This document shows, in pieces, positions 11,607 through 23,100 of a stretch of DNA of 64,000 bases (position 1 is its first letter; the number at the start of each line of letters is the position of its first letter). The position numbers were made by a program, and so were the translations under genes. The DNA is from Oikopleura dioica (Eukaryota; Chordata; Appendicularia; Copelata; Oikopleuridae): positions 9,119,001 to 9,183,000 of the forward strand of contig OU015567.1 of the NCBI GenBank assembly GCA_907165135.1, read 5' to 3'. The notes beneath the pieces were generated by a model that worked only from the letters and a program-made list of their open reading frames with translations, was not told the DNA's origin and ran no database searches.

Positions 11607-12684
11607 TCAAGAAGGACGCATCTTTCCAGGAGTATAATTTTTGTCGATGACTGTTTCTTGAAGGAATTGGTGGAGGGAGCGCTCGTTTTGGGCGAGAGGG
11701 TGGCCCGCGATTTTGTTGATGAAAACTTCGAGTCCTTGGCGTCTTACTTCGATGAAACCCGGGTCAAATATTCCGTCGTCGTTGCGGAAGGGTAGGAGCC
11801 GATTCAGCGCCTTTCCGGGGAGGGAGGGGACAACTACCTGAAAGAACAGTTACAGAATCTACAGACGAGAAGAAACTCTTTGAAAGTCTCTTTACCTTGC
11901 TGTCTCGTTCGAGTTCATTCCTGAGCCACTCAAAGTCCGAGTAGCGTCGTCTGACAGACAACTCCTTCTTCTTGAAAATGGGCAGATTCGTATTCAGCTT
12001 CACCTCGTAATCAGTGAACCGTTTCCTGCCAAACTCGTGCGTCTTCGAGTCGCGCACTGAACAACCGCTGGAATTAAACTTCGAATTAAATTTAAAAGAT
12101 TGGGGATTATTCGCATACATGGGGGATTATGCAGCGTCGATTCCTTCTCAATCCTTGGCAAGGTTTTATTCAATCCGGGGAGCTAGGATTGAATTTGCTT
12201 GGGGTTTATTGGGTTCGTTTGAATGAACTTTCCAAAGCCATATTTTCTGATAAAAAAGCGATAGGAAAATTGCTCTAATAGAGAATATGATTAATATTCA
12301 ACTCTCTTACATTCAAAAGTTTATGTTTATACAGTAAGAAAGCTGAATATTGATGACATTCTATAAAAGGGGGCACAATTATAACGGGCAAATTCTTCCC
12401 GCGGCACACAATTATAACGGGTTCAATATTCTTCCCTGGACTCACTTTAGTTAACTTAAGTTAACGGGTTTCAGATTATTTAAGGAATATCTCAGGTCAG
12501 AATGATCCAATATTCCTCAAATAAGGTGATAAACTAGCCTTTTCAAGGACTTGTTTGAGATGCGAATCAACAGTAATTCATCTGTACCTTCTATTTCGAG
12601 AAAATTGGCAGGTTCTGAATACGCATCAGCCAGGTCGACTTCTTTTTTCTTGCCTACAGGGAGTCTATCTGTGTTCAAACTCAT
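11607..12684 (-). CDS. SNX3: Sorting nexin SNX3/SNX12
   Basis: Exons 12684-12588, 12056-11896 and 11837-11607 give 162 residues, exactly the length of human SNX3. A single PX domain fills residues 28 to the end. The phosphoinositide-binding RRRYSDFEWLRNELERDSK is intact, as are VVPSLPGKALNRLLPFRNDD, GHPLAQNERSLH and the terminal DKNYTPGKM. SNX3 binds PI3P on early endosomes and works with retromer (for example in Wntless recycling). The start follows a CTGTTTAG acceptor by one base, suggesting spliced-leader addition. The first intron is 531 bp and contains two copies of ACAATTATAACGGG near 12375 and 12409. Confidence 0.95.
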
Positions 12685-13286
12685 TCTAAACAGCTTATAT
12701 TAACAATCAGTAAATCAGCAATTGAATGACGAAAGAGTTCTCTGAGCCAGAGTGTAAGAACGTCTCGTTTTGATCGTTTTTTCAAGGCTTGAAAGGAGGA
12801 AAAGAGAGATTGATGATTCATCGGAGAGCGAGTGGCCAATCACAACGCGAGAGGAAAATTGCTTTCCAGTTCATCTTCAGTCTCTTTTCTCTAACGCGTA
12901 AGTGGAATAATGGTGTTTAGTTTTGTAGTTGGTTGTAGCTCGTTTTGTTTGTAGAAATAGCAATTTATTACGTAATCAAATTTTTTTTATCGAATGTCTC
13001 AGAAGATCGAGCGCTGTAATGGACTTTACAGGTTAAATACAGTAACTAGAGATTGCCAGATATTATTTTGAATCTTTCCTTTTTCACGACGTAGTTACGA
13101 ATGAAATTTACTTTTCGATTGATCACGAAAATTAAATATTAAAAACATAAGATTTATTTTTTCATTATAGTTTTTATTTTACAGAACGTGATTTGAAAAA
13201 AATGGGAGTGAACAGTAGTGTGTGAATTGATTTTTTTCAAAATTTCAAAATCGAACGAAGAAATAATAAAGAACAGATAAAAACGC
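12685..13286. other. Intergenic
   Basis: Spacer of about 600 bp between SNX3 and the MGCGGSK gene, both on the minus strand. Nothing coding was recognised. Confidence 0.4.
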
Positions 13287-14794
13287 TCAATTGCTCAGTT
13301 TTTGCTCTTCTTTCGGGGGAACCGGAGTGGGCACCGCTGAGGGCGCTTTTGAAGGAACAGCTGAAGGTTGCTTCGACCCAGAAGGTTCTAAAAACAGTTA
13401 GTGTCTCAGGAAGAAGAAAATAACGCACCTTCGAAGGGATTCTGCGGAGCTGGGGATTTCGGTGGCGGCCCAGGAGTCTTTATTTCGAGTTGTCAATCAA
13501 AAGAGAGCTCTTAGAGCTAACTAATCTAACAATTTAAATAAACAATAAATAGAAATATTCTTTCATATGAAAGACTATGGATTCAACATATGACTCATAT
13601 GATATGAGCTGATCTTAATTCAAATTGCTCTACAATTTTCTACGTAGATATCAAGACGACTATCTTTGTGGCTAGCCGTCAAATTATCCATTATCTTTAG
13701 CTACTCGAGATACAATGTGTAGCTATAGCATGACAAAACCGGCCTTTGGAGCGGGAGTTTTGCACGGTGTCTTTAGTCCATTACCAGTAGTCGTCATCGT
13801 TGTGACGCGGGGTTCAGGAATAGCCTGAGTGGAAGGTTTGAAATCGGAAAGGGATTCCGTCCCATCTGCCTCGTCAAAAACAGTGCGTTAGCGAATTACT
13901 TCATTATCCAAATCTCCCTTAAGACTGATATCAAAAAGCACCGCGTGCCTAGATCCGCCAAAATTGCGGCAAGTGCCTCTCTAGCCGCTGGATTAGCCGC
14001 CACTGCCATGCACAACTGCGGCTTAACTCAATAGGTCCTCAATTTTATTCGAATGTCGATCGTTTGGAATTTTGGAGGACCCTTCCGTTGAGGGCGTTTT
14101 TGGGTGCGCGGGGAGAGTGAGGACACTTTCGCGCCCGTTTTGCAAAGTGGACTTGGGCCGCATTTCAAACCCTCCCTTGGAATCGTCTATCGACGGCTTG
14201 ACGGAGATCTCGGTTACTTTTCCGGGCTCGCTCGGCTGCGTCACCGTCTGAAAATCGCAAATGTCAAGAATATTGAGAAATATCGCATTTCCGCTTTTAT
14301 TCTTTCAAGGAAACTCGAATTCAGATGGGCCATCTGAGATGGCTCGTTGATATATAATATATCATATATTCATAAATAAGTATTCTTTCCCGTGTGTTCG
14401 AATTATTACGTCAGGGTGTTTTTTTCAATATCCGCTCTTTACACTCGAATGCTCTTATTTTGCTATAACAATTAAAATTCGATTTCCAAGGCAGAGTTAT
14501 TAAATCTGATATTTATCTGGTCTGGAGCATCAGACCGAGAAATTTGCGTCAAGAAAGACTGCTTTTCATAATCTTAGATAATCGAATGAAACGATTATAT
14601 TTGTAGATAGAGTTCATTCTTTTCGCTTTTGTTCCTTGAAAGAATCAAAGCTCTTTTAAAACGACCGTTTTTCTATTTTGAACCTGGAGCTTGGCACCAG
14701 CCCATGGGTCGGTGTGACTCGCCCCCGGGCGATCTTCAATCTGTTGCACTTTAACGAGACTGACCTGCGCGGCTTTGGATCCGCCACAACCCAT
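13287..14794 (-). CDS. Small protein with N-myristoylation/palmitoylation signal MGCGGSK
   Basis: Proposed exons 14794-14684, 14247-14028, 13987-13949, 13865-about 13735, about 13478-13431 and about 13388-13287. The MGCGGSK start is a classic Gly-2 myristoylation, Cys-3 palmitoylation signal. The body is low complexity (Pro/Ser/Thr/Lys). A short amphipathic helix (KIEDLLTAREALAAILADL) is formed across two introns, and the tail is Pro-rich (KTPCKTPAPK, PPPKSPAPQNPFE, SAVPTPVPPKEEQKLSN). One intron appears to be GC-AG (13948 to 13866), since only this keeps the next exon open. It may be a membrane-tethered scaffold; no family was recognised. Exons 1-3 are more certain than exons 4-6. Confidence 0.6.
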
Positions 14795-15082
14795 TTTTTC
14801 GGATTCAGACGAAAGAAGTCCTCTTTCTTGGTTTTGAAAAGAATGTACGAAAATGGGAAAATAAGACTTGAGGCGGCGGCGGACCGAGCGGTTTATACTC
14901 CTTCCATTAAAAATTGACGGAGCACCTGATCTTGCGGGGAGCGTTCCTCGCTCGTGGAACCATGAATCAAGTTATTGTTTAATTCAAGAGAAGCATCAGT
15001 TATTCAAGAAGTTAGAAGGTCTCGTTTTGGTAAGCACATGCTCTCTCCTTCATCACGTGAATTCGCGCATTATCTACGTGAG

Positions 15083-15392
15083 CAGGGTTCGGTAATTTGA
15101 GCTCACGCTAAAACTCAAGGAAACAAAGCTTGAGACTCACGTTTTTTAATTTGAGTTTTGAGAACTCAGAGATGAGAAATCAATTCTGGCGATCCATGAG
15201 CCAATCAAGGAAGCGCTCGCTTAATTTGAGTTTTGAAAACTCAAAACTCTCAAATCTCCCAAAAACTCAAAACTCTCAAAATCTCAAATCTTCTCAAAAT
15301 GATTTCTCAAGTCACTTTGAGTTCTCAATTTGAGGAAATTTGAGCGTCTAGCCAAGATGAGTTTTAGCTTGAGCTCAAATTACCGAACCCTG
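15083..15392. mobile_element. hAT-type MITE with 8-bp target duplication
   Basis: The element is 310 bp. Both ends carry CAGGGTTCGGTAATTTGAGC as an inverted repeat that continues, with one mismatch, to about 35 bp. It is flanked by the direct 8-bp duplication TACGTGAG (15075-15082 and 15393-15400), the hallmark of hAT insertion. The interior is built of CTCAAA/TTTGAG-type repeats in both orientations and has no transposase frame. The CAGGGTTC terminus matches that of the autonomous element at 57002, which suggests mobilisation by a related transposase. Confidence 0.95.
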
Positions 15393-16394
15393 TACGTGAG
15401 TGAAACTCTCTGTTAGAAGAAAGGCCATTGTATTTGATATATTTTGAACTTGTCAGGCAAAATTCAGTCAATCAAAGAACCGGTAGCAACAGATATTAAG
15501 CATAAACATTTTGTTCAAAGCAAATCCGCGGTCCATTCATCTTTTCGCCATCGAAGAGGGCTGAAATTAAATCGTCATTCAAAAGAAGGAATTCGTTCTA
15601 ATTAGCCTCCTTTTGCCTATATAAAGGGCCTGGGCACAGCCTTCTTTTTTCATGATTCTTAATTTATCTTAAAACAATCGAACTTACTTTGGGGAGAGCG
15701 AGGATGGCACGTTTTTCAAGTAGCCCTGGCGCGCTAAGTTCATAAATATATTCTACTCTTTATGAAATTAAGATCACATGAGCCTCGGTGATTGTATAAA
15801 AACTATTTAACACTTGATTGCGTTTTAATCAAAATTCTGGAACTGCGTAACTGAGATGTGAAACAAGAATTGCGAGGGCAGCATTGGATACAGGTCGATT
15901 CTCCCGACTCCCAGTCGCATTTTGAAGCGCTAGAAATAGAAGTAGTAATGAAAATCTTCATGCTTGATTACATAATGCGTTCTTGATATACCTCTTGTCG
16001 AGCAGACAGCTAGGATGGTCAGCGCAGCCCATTGCGTAGCTGGTTACGACTCCATCTTCTAGTGCCAATTCAGGAAAAAAAGCGTTCCGACTTTATATAA
16101 CCACAGATGTTCGGAGTCTATGAACCATCTATGGATTCATTTTCAATTGGGTGTGTCTTGAAATTATGGTGAAAACGGAGTGGAACGCTGCCTAATTTGC
16201 ATCCGAGTTGATTTTTCGCGCACTAAATTATTTCAATAAGCGTAATTCATGGTGGAAAAGACTGCGCGTCTTTTCGAATGCTGTCAGCATCAGATGTAAA
16301 TGAAATATTGACCTTATATAAGACTGAATATTAATTCTGCCGTTTCATAACGCCTGTTAGATTCATAAAAGAAATTAACTCTTTCTAGGTGCCC

Positions 16395-16534
16395 TTAACC
16401 CGTTAACAGGCGCGTGGCCGTCTCACGGCCACGCGTGGAAACCAGTAGCCAATAGCATGCCCGGATCCATCATTTCACTCAATCACAAACAGGCAAAAGC
16501 GTAGGCGAAATCGACCGCCCTGTTAACGGGTTAA
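16395..16534. mobile_element. TTAA-flanked inverted-repeat mini-element (piggyBac-like MITE)
   Basis: The 132-bp core (16399-16530) begins CCCGTTAACAGG and ends CCTGTTAACGGG and is bounded on both sides by TTAA. This is the pattern of piggyBac-type TTAA insertion with CCC-starting termini. Just inside the left end is a near-perfect 21-bp palindrome, CGTGGCCGTC-TCACGGCCACG. No coding capacity. The TTAA could also be part of a longer palindrome, so the class is inferred. Confidence 0.7.
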
Positions 16535-16624
16535 TGTTCGGCCCGGAAGAACAGTAACCCGCCTTGTTTGAAATCGGCCTACGCAGATTTCGCACTTGCA
16601 AAATTTTTTTGCTGATTTGGAGAG

Positions 16625-17993
16625 ATGTTTGATCAACAAGTAAACTTGCTTATTTACGACTATAACATCGCTGGGACTCGTTTGGGGACTCATACAGCTG
16701 TTTTTGTTTATGACGAAGAGTTCTGGTTTTCCATCGAAGGGATCAAGGTAATTAAAGAAATAAATGAAGCATTTTTTATTGGAAAATAAATTTCAGAAAC
16801 GATGTGGAGAGAAAAAGTACCAGTTTTGTGAAAAGCGATTCGTCTGGGAACCGATTTTACCAGGAGTGAGGTATCAAGTAGATATTTCTTTTCATGTCAG
16901 GTGAAACTAGAACAAGTGATTCAATCGAGCAATTTATGTAATTATTTGCGCATAACATCTTGGCTCAAAACCTCACGAGTAAAATTTTCTATCAGGAGTC
17001 CCTCATTCCTAGTGAGACTAATCGTTCTATAAATTATAGAACATAGACTATAACCCAAAGAATTAATTTGTCGATCATGTCTTGAAATCATTCCACTTGT
17101 ATAGAAAAAACTCATGATGTCTTGGAATCACAGGATATTCAGGCTATCATATGCTATATTCGTCTTGAATTAAACCACCTCCTGATCCCTAACTTTTTGC
17201 TTTGCTCGTCAAGAGTCTAGTTTTTCACTATCACGAGGAAAGAAACCTTGTATCCTTCGACAAACTTGAACTTAGAAGTTTCTCATTTCTGAATTCCAAA
17301 ATTGAAGTCGCGGCCCGGCGCAATTAAAAAATTAAAGCTGCGCAATTTCGATAATTACCTCTTAAAAAAGAAGACTTTGTTCCAAGTTTAAACATTGTCC
17401 AGAACTTGGAATCAAAAGTACGCAATCTGGGATCTGTCTCCAGCCAAACGAAAAGGCCAAAAGAGGTGCTTAATTTGGGACAGACACCGATTTCAAAGTC
17501 GGACTTTCTGCAACATCTGGAGTGCTTCCTTCTTCCTGAATTTAACAGGTACTGTTTTACGTCACAATATTCCCGGTCGAGTCAGTTTCTTGACGTCGAG
17601 ACGTACCGTATTAATTATACAGTATAATATGTAATAAGTGAAAGTTTTGAGCCAATAAGAGCCCCTTGTTCTTCCGCTCAACCAATAAGAAGCTAGAATT
17701 TCTTGCTGTCTAATAAATTAATACAATTTTTCAGAAACACATATTCTCTAACTACACTGAACTGCAACACCTTCTGCAATGCTGTGATCACCTATCTCCG
17801 ACCAACCAACAGAGAGCTCGGGAGAAATCGACTGAATCAAATTTTCGACGAGACGGATAAAACAGTCCAGGACGTGAAAGAAACCGCCGTAGCCGTGGTA
17901 GATCAATCGGGGCAAATGATCAAAACTGTAGCTGGCGTTGCGCTAGGATCGGGATTCTTCTCTCTAGATTTACATCATTTAGGCTCAATTTAA
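16625..17993 (+). CDS. DESI/PPPDE-type isopeptidase
   Basis: Exons 16625-16747, 16797-16865, 17403-17548 and 17735-about 17973. The PPPDE cysteine-peptidase fold is recognised from VNLLIYDYNIAG, GTHTAVFVYDEEFWF (catalytic His) and LNCNTFCNAVITYL (catalytic Cys in the NCNTF motif). Together these match DESI1-type desumoylating isopeptidases. The tail contains coiled sequence and a hydrophobic stretch. The C-terminus is unsure: unspliced reading stops at 17993, while a further splice could join a hydrophobic end (IALASVGVSFVKKVVTK) stopping at 18056. The third intron-bounded exon is poorly conserved, as in the family. Likely substrate: SUMO or ubiquitin conjugates (family knowledge). Confidence 0.8.
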
Positions 17994-18056
17994 TCGAGTT
18001 TAATTGCCCTGGCATCTGTGGGAGTATCCTTTGTGAAGAAAGTGGTTACCAAATGA

Positions 18057-18553
18057 TTTCATCATATTTTCAGAAGCCGCCCAACAAGAACTGAACGCTT
18101 TATCTAATCTTTCTTTTCAATAAAATACAATAAATTTCTGTCACTAAAAGAACTATTACAGTAGGCACTGATGACAGCGTAATGAAAGAAATATGTGATG
18201 GTTTCTCGGTAAATTCAGAACAGAAACTCTGGATGATCCATTCATATTAAAACTTTTGTTCCAAAGAAGACTCGCGACTTAAAAACTTTAGCTACTATTA
18301 AAACAAAGTGAAGAAAAAGAAAAACGCAGCATTTCATCTTCGCACATTTGAATAGACACAGGACAAATAAAATGCTTTCTCAAACCCGGACATTGCCAGC
18401 TCGTTTTCAACTTGAAGCGACTTGAAAAAGATTTGCCCACGATATAAACCTTTCTTCGAGAAAGAAATAAAAAGGAGATGAGATCGAAAACTCCAACGTA
18501 AGAGAAATTCCTAAAATGATGTATTAAAAGAGTATTCTAGGGCGAAATCATGC
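18057..18553. other. Intergenic between the DESI-like and membrane-protein genes
   Basis: AATAAA at about 18121 fits the 3' end of the DESI-like gene. No other feature was seen. Confidence 0.45.
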
Positions 18554-20167
18554 ATGATCGTTGTCAGCCTGCAGATTATTGTTGCAGCTCTTTTATTCAT
18601 TCTTTACTACAGGTAAATCCGTATTACGGGCCTCAAATAAGGGGGTTTATGAGCCACTCAAGCTGGGGAAGATCTTAACCGGATTATACGGTATAATAAG
18701 TACGGCAAGAAGAAGATAATTCAAGTGCTTTAATGCTTGAATGGGTTAGGAAATGCACAATTTTATGGATAAATAAACCGTGTATGATAATCCCAAAATT
18801 CATATAAAATCCAGATTGATTCTTTCTCCACGTAACTGCACGTGAAATAAACCAACTCAACACTAGTCATCAAAGTCCTCTTCAGAGCTCAGTTCTGGGC
18901 AGTTTCAGCTTTCGAATACCACCAGTATGTACGCTGCGGGAGCGACTTGGATGAACTCGACGCCCGCTGGAAGAAGCTAGAGGAAACTCGCCACGCGGAA
19001 GCGACCATGGTCAGAAATATCATGAAGACGGAAAAAAGAAAATGCGCATCTGGGGCTTTCTTCATTTCCGTCTTTTATACGACTTGTATGACGAATGGAT
19101 TCTGGGTACTGCAAGTTTATCCGCTCATGACGGCGATCGTTCAAGCGCTCATTGTTTGGTACCTCCAGGAAATGATTCGAACAAGATTCAAGAGTCGAGA
19201 TAAACACAGTTTAATCTTGCTCTGATGGTATCGAAATCATAATTTTAGCGAGGCCCATTGACGGAGAAAACGTTTAGAAAGCCAGCATTTGTCACGTGTT
19301 TGCTCAGTTCATTGATTATGGTCTCTCTAAATGCCGTTAACTTGATCACTTCATGGTAAGAAGTCATTCTTATAGCGAAAAAATAGCCAGATTGAGTCTG
19401 ACAGATTCAAGTTGAAGAAGTAAGCAGCTGCCATGCTGGAAACTTATCCACCCGGAAGTTTCAATTTCTATCTTTCAGCTTCTGTCTATCTAACGTTTCG
19501 TCAATGTCTCATGACTCCTCCGGCTGCGGAAAGGCCTCCTGTGGGATGGAAGCGATATCTTCGTTGATTGCCACTGGTACGAGCGCCATGGTAGCCGGTT
19601 TCATCGTTTATGGTAAGATTGAGAGTAAATTATCGCAATTCTGAGATAACCGCACGATCAAAAATCGTGATCCTAAACTACTTTTAAGCTTATATGACGA
19701 GATTACGCCAGCTGGATCATGCGCTTCAGGAACGTTCTCTCTTTAGAAAGCCAATTTGGTGGTTTTATGATCTTGATTGTTGAGGGGAATCTCAGGAGCT
19801 GAAAAATAAATCTGCACACGAATCGAATCAGGAACTTGATGAAATTTCGACAAATAACATCCCATTCCTAGCTGGCGCCAAGATCAAGGTAAAATTTAAA
19901 AAATCTAGATTAGCGAATCCTAAAAACGGGAGGGTCCATTTTCTTCACCGGAAAAGCGTCCCGTTTTAGAGCCATGAACTGTATTTTCGGGTAAATGATC
20001 CGAATAGATGATTTTTTACCGAGAAAGCTTATCTCAACGAAAAATCAACCTCATGTGCTTCTAATTATTTCAGACTGAACCTGGCCGGCGAGTCAGATGA
20101 GCTTCTTTCGTATTCACGAAACGAGATAACCACCGTTCTACCTCTTCCCCAGCCAGATCCTGCGTGA
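18554..20167 (+). CDS. Unknown multi-pass membrane protein
   Basis: The start exon encodes MIVVSLQIIVAALLFILYY (hydrophobic, signal anchor). It joins 18890 onward (RAQFWAVSAFEYHQYVRCG, a coiled segment, then two membrane segments around CASGAFFISVFYTTCM and PLMTAIVQALIVWYL), then about 19255-19355 (third segment, FVTCLLSSLIMVSLNAVNLI) and about 19479-19615 (fourth, SSLIATGTSAMVAGFIVY). The cytoplasmic tail from about 19690 includes RLRQLDHALQE and later NLAGESDELLSYSRNEITTV, ending at 20167. A TGA in the tail (at about 19780) must be spliced out or it ends the protein early. The family is not recognised; the topology resembles four-helix tetraspan-like proteins. Confidence 0.55.
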
Positions 20168-23100
20168 TTTTTACATGGACCCGACATAAGCCCCAATTAT
20201 CTCCACAGCCCTTTCTGAAAACCGATACTGATTCCTTCTGTCAATTAAAATCGACTCTCGACTGAGCGTAGTTACACGTGGAAAACTTGACACCAGGGAG
20301 CTACAACTTGAGAGCCTGTTTTTGAGATTCCTGTATTTTCCGGGATCAAAATATGAGACACATCATCCTTTCACTCAGCTTGAACCCGACAAGTTCAATT
20401 CATCATTCGACAAGACATCTTTTATGTTTTAGAAGAATTTTATGTTTTAGAAAATTTTTTATGTTTTTAGGCTTTTGTGTTCTCTGTCGCTCGAAACCTC
20501 AAACGATCGATTTTAAGCAGCTATTCGACTATTTTTTTGGATGAAAATTTGATCGAAATTATTTTCACATGATAATGAAAAACATTAATTAAGATGAGAT
20601 ACGTCAATTTTCGTGGACCCCGTTATTATGACGTTTTTTGTATACTCTCTGGCGAAATTATCATTAAATCACGTTGGTAGTGTTTCAGCTGTAATTTTCT
20701 ATGTCATAGCACTTAAATTTCTAATTGGCTTAACTCTTCACAAACTATAGTGTATCGTAGACAAGGGATTTGGAGACTGTTAGAAGGAGCCTAGTAAGTC
20801 GAATGAAAACCGTAGTGCGGTCGAGATGACGTGTGGGAATCTACAGTAGTAATCTTGGAAGGTTGATCTCCGAACTCTTCGAAGACGAGTTTCGAGTTTT
20901 GCTTTCTGAATTCTGAATCACCGGTTTTCGAGCGTTCGCCGGCGAGTAGTGTTTCACTCGTCGAGAATCGAAAATGGGCATAAAAACATCCTTCTCAGTT
21001 TCCATCTCCGAGGAGCTGACGTAGCTCCATCGCCGAAGAAAAAAAAAACGGTCAAGCGATTGTCCGGCCGGGGAAGCTGACTCGCGCTCCGCGGATAAAT
21101 GCACCTTCGATCTAGTCTAATTGCTCTCGCTCCCAATTATGAAGAAGATTATAACCATTTTTTTCGGCTATTTTTAAACTATAGCTGCTGGATTTAGAGA
21201 CAAATTTCTCTGTTTCGAGACAGAAAATGGACCGAAAAAGAGCATAAATTAGACCGTAATTTACCTTTTGAAGAATTCCATATCTATTACAATCGAATTT
21301 GTTCTTCGCATCGCAGTTCCAGCAGTAAAAGACATCCGAATCATCAGAAGATACTATCATGAAAAGAACATAAAGAAGTATACGTGTAATCATCTTCTGT
21401 ATTTCCTAACTGGTACTTTTCGAAGTTTCTCTGGATGAAAATTGACGTATTAGGCGGGAGAGATGAGCGCTTGACTCGGATTCGGACTCAGGCGCTTGAC
21501 ATTTTGAAGAAATTGGATTTTGATCTGCGAATAAATTTCAGCACTGCAATATTACCGGCGATGATACTGGCAAAGCGACCGGCTGAAGATATAAAAACAA
21601 AGTTGTGCCGGCTCAAAAGGGGCGGATAGAGCCAGTATAACTCAGACAAAGTAGCTCTGAGCTCAGTTGAACATCTGAAAAGTAGCAGCTCCAGTTGTTT
21701 CAGCGAGCCATTTTAGAATGAAATGATAATTTTATTTTCTGTTTGAAGTGATTCCAGACTAGAATTAAGCCATCTTCCATATCGAGTTTCGAGACCGGTC
21801 AGCTAAATTTGGTCTGTATTCCGCAGCGCTTAGGGTTATTTTTAACCCTCTCCGAAGGTGTTTTTCAGCTAGCAAGAGACGAGAAGACCAAGGTGGAAAA
21901 CGAGCTGCTCGGAGGTTGGCCGCATAACACGACGCGCTTGGCTGAATCCGGAGGAAAACACGAAACGAATCGTCAATTCTTTCAGCTCAGGCTTCTCTCA
22001 CATGGCTCAGCTGATCGGAGATCGCCGTCATTTATTTCTGGCTAAATTGATTATTTAATGGAACATCGGAGCAGTTTACTGTAAACACAAATCTTCAAAG
22101 ATATTCAGAAATAAAAATCATGATAAATGATCATTTTCTTTATAAAAAAAAGACATGAAACGAGGCATGTAAGAGCATCAATACTGCGCCAGAAAATTTT
22201 GAAAGATCAAAGAAGGAAAGTGAGCACTTCAATTCGAATTATGACAATTTGTACGATAGACGATTGAGATGACAGTTGTATATGGCAGTTGTAAATTACG
22301 ACAGTGGGATTCTCCCGAAAATGCCGAGACCGGCTTATCAACGAGAGAGACTAGTCACCTCCTACTCGTTGGCGGTCGCTGGAGTTACAAAAACAAGCAA
22401 TCGTTTGAGACATTTTAAAGCTACCTTTCCATCATCAAAAAGAGATTTATACAAAGGTAAGTTCCGTTAAAGAAAGATGAAATAATTAAAAAAGGATTGA
22501 CTCATCAAGTATAGAACATTTATCACTTGTTTTTGATGATAAGATTCAAAATTATAGGTCTAAAACTAGGTTATATATTTTCTGATAAGAATAAAAATTT
22601 GAACGTTCGAAATCAGTGTCGTCAAAGAAAGCGCCACAAATATAAATGTACAAAACGTATATATTGACTCTACCCTACATATACCTTTCATAACCTCTAT
22701 GGGAAAGTGCGTCCGTTGCCTTTTCTCCCAGGCCTATTTTCTAATCTGTTTGTGAAACAAGTGGCTCAGAACACGTAGCTTATCGAAGTTGTAAATTCTC
22801 GTTGGTAAAGCAGAATATCGGAAATACTGAATCTTCTCTTCTTTTGTGGTGTTTGCTTAAAATCGCTCTATAATTATCATTGAGCCGAAAAAGAATCAAG
22901 CAATTTTTTATATAAACGTGGATAAGTCGGCGTTTTTCAGTCGAGAACAATCCATCGAAGTAAGTTTAACTAAAATATTATTACTAAAGAGCAACCTTTA
23001 CTTACTCGCCATTTATCGAACGACATCGGAACGTTTCAATGCTAATATAAAATATCAAAGCTTTTTAATTCAAAAGGGCCTACCTAACAGTCGATTTCCA

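Larger units (their letters stand above)
14795..16624. other. Intergenic region with two mini-elements
   Basis: Apart from the MITE (15083-15392) and the TTAA element (16399-16530), I see no gene. A TATA-like CTATATAAAGG is at about 15617-15627, with no clear frame after it. Confidence 0.45.

Noticed and set aside
20841-21136. Two overlapping minus-strand frames downstream of the CWNC exon
   Set aside because: Neither carries the further Cys expected for a Ly6-type domain, and no splice pair is convincing.
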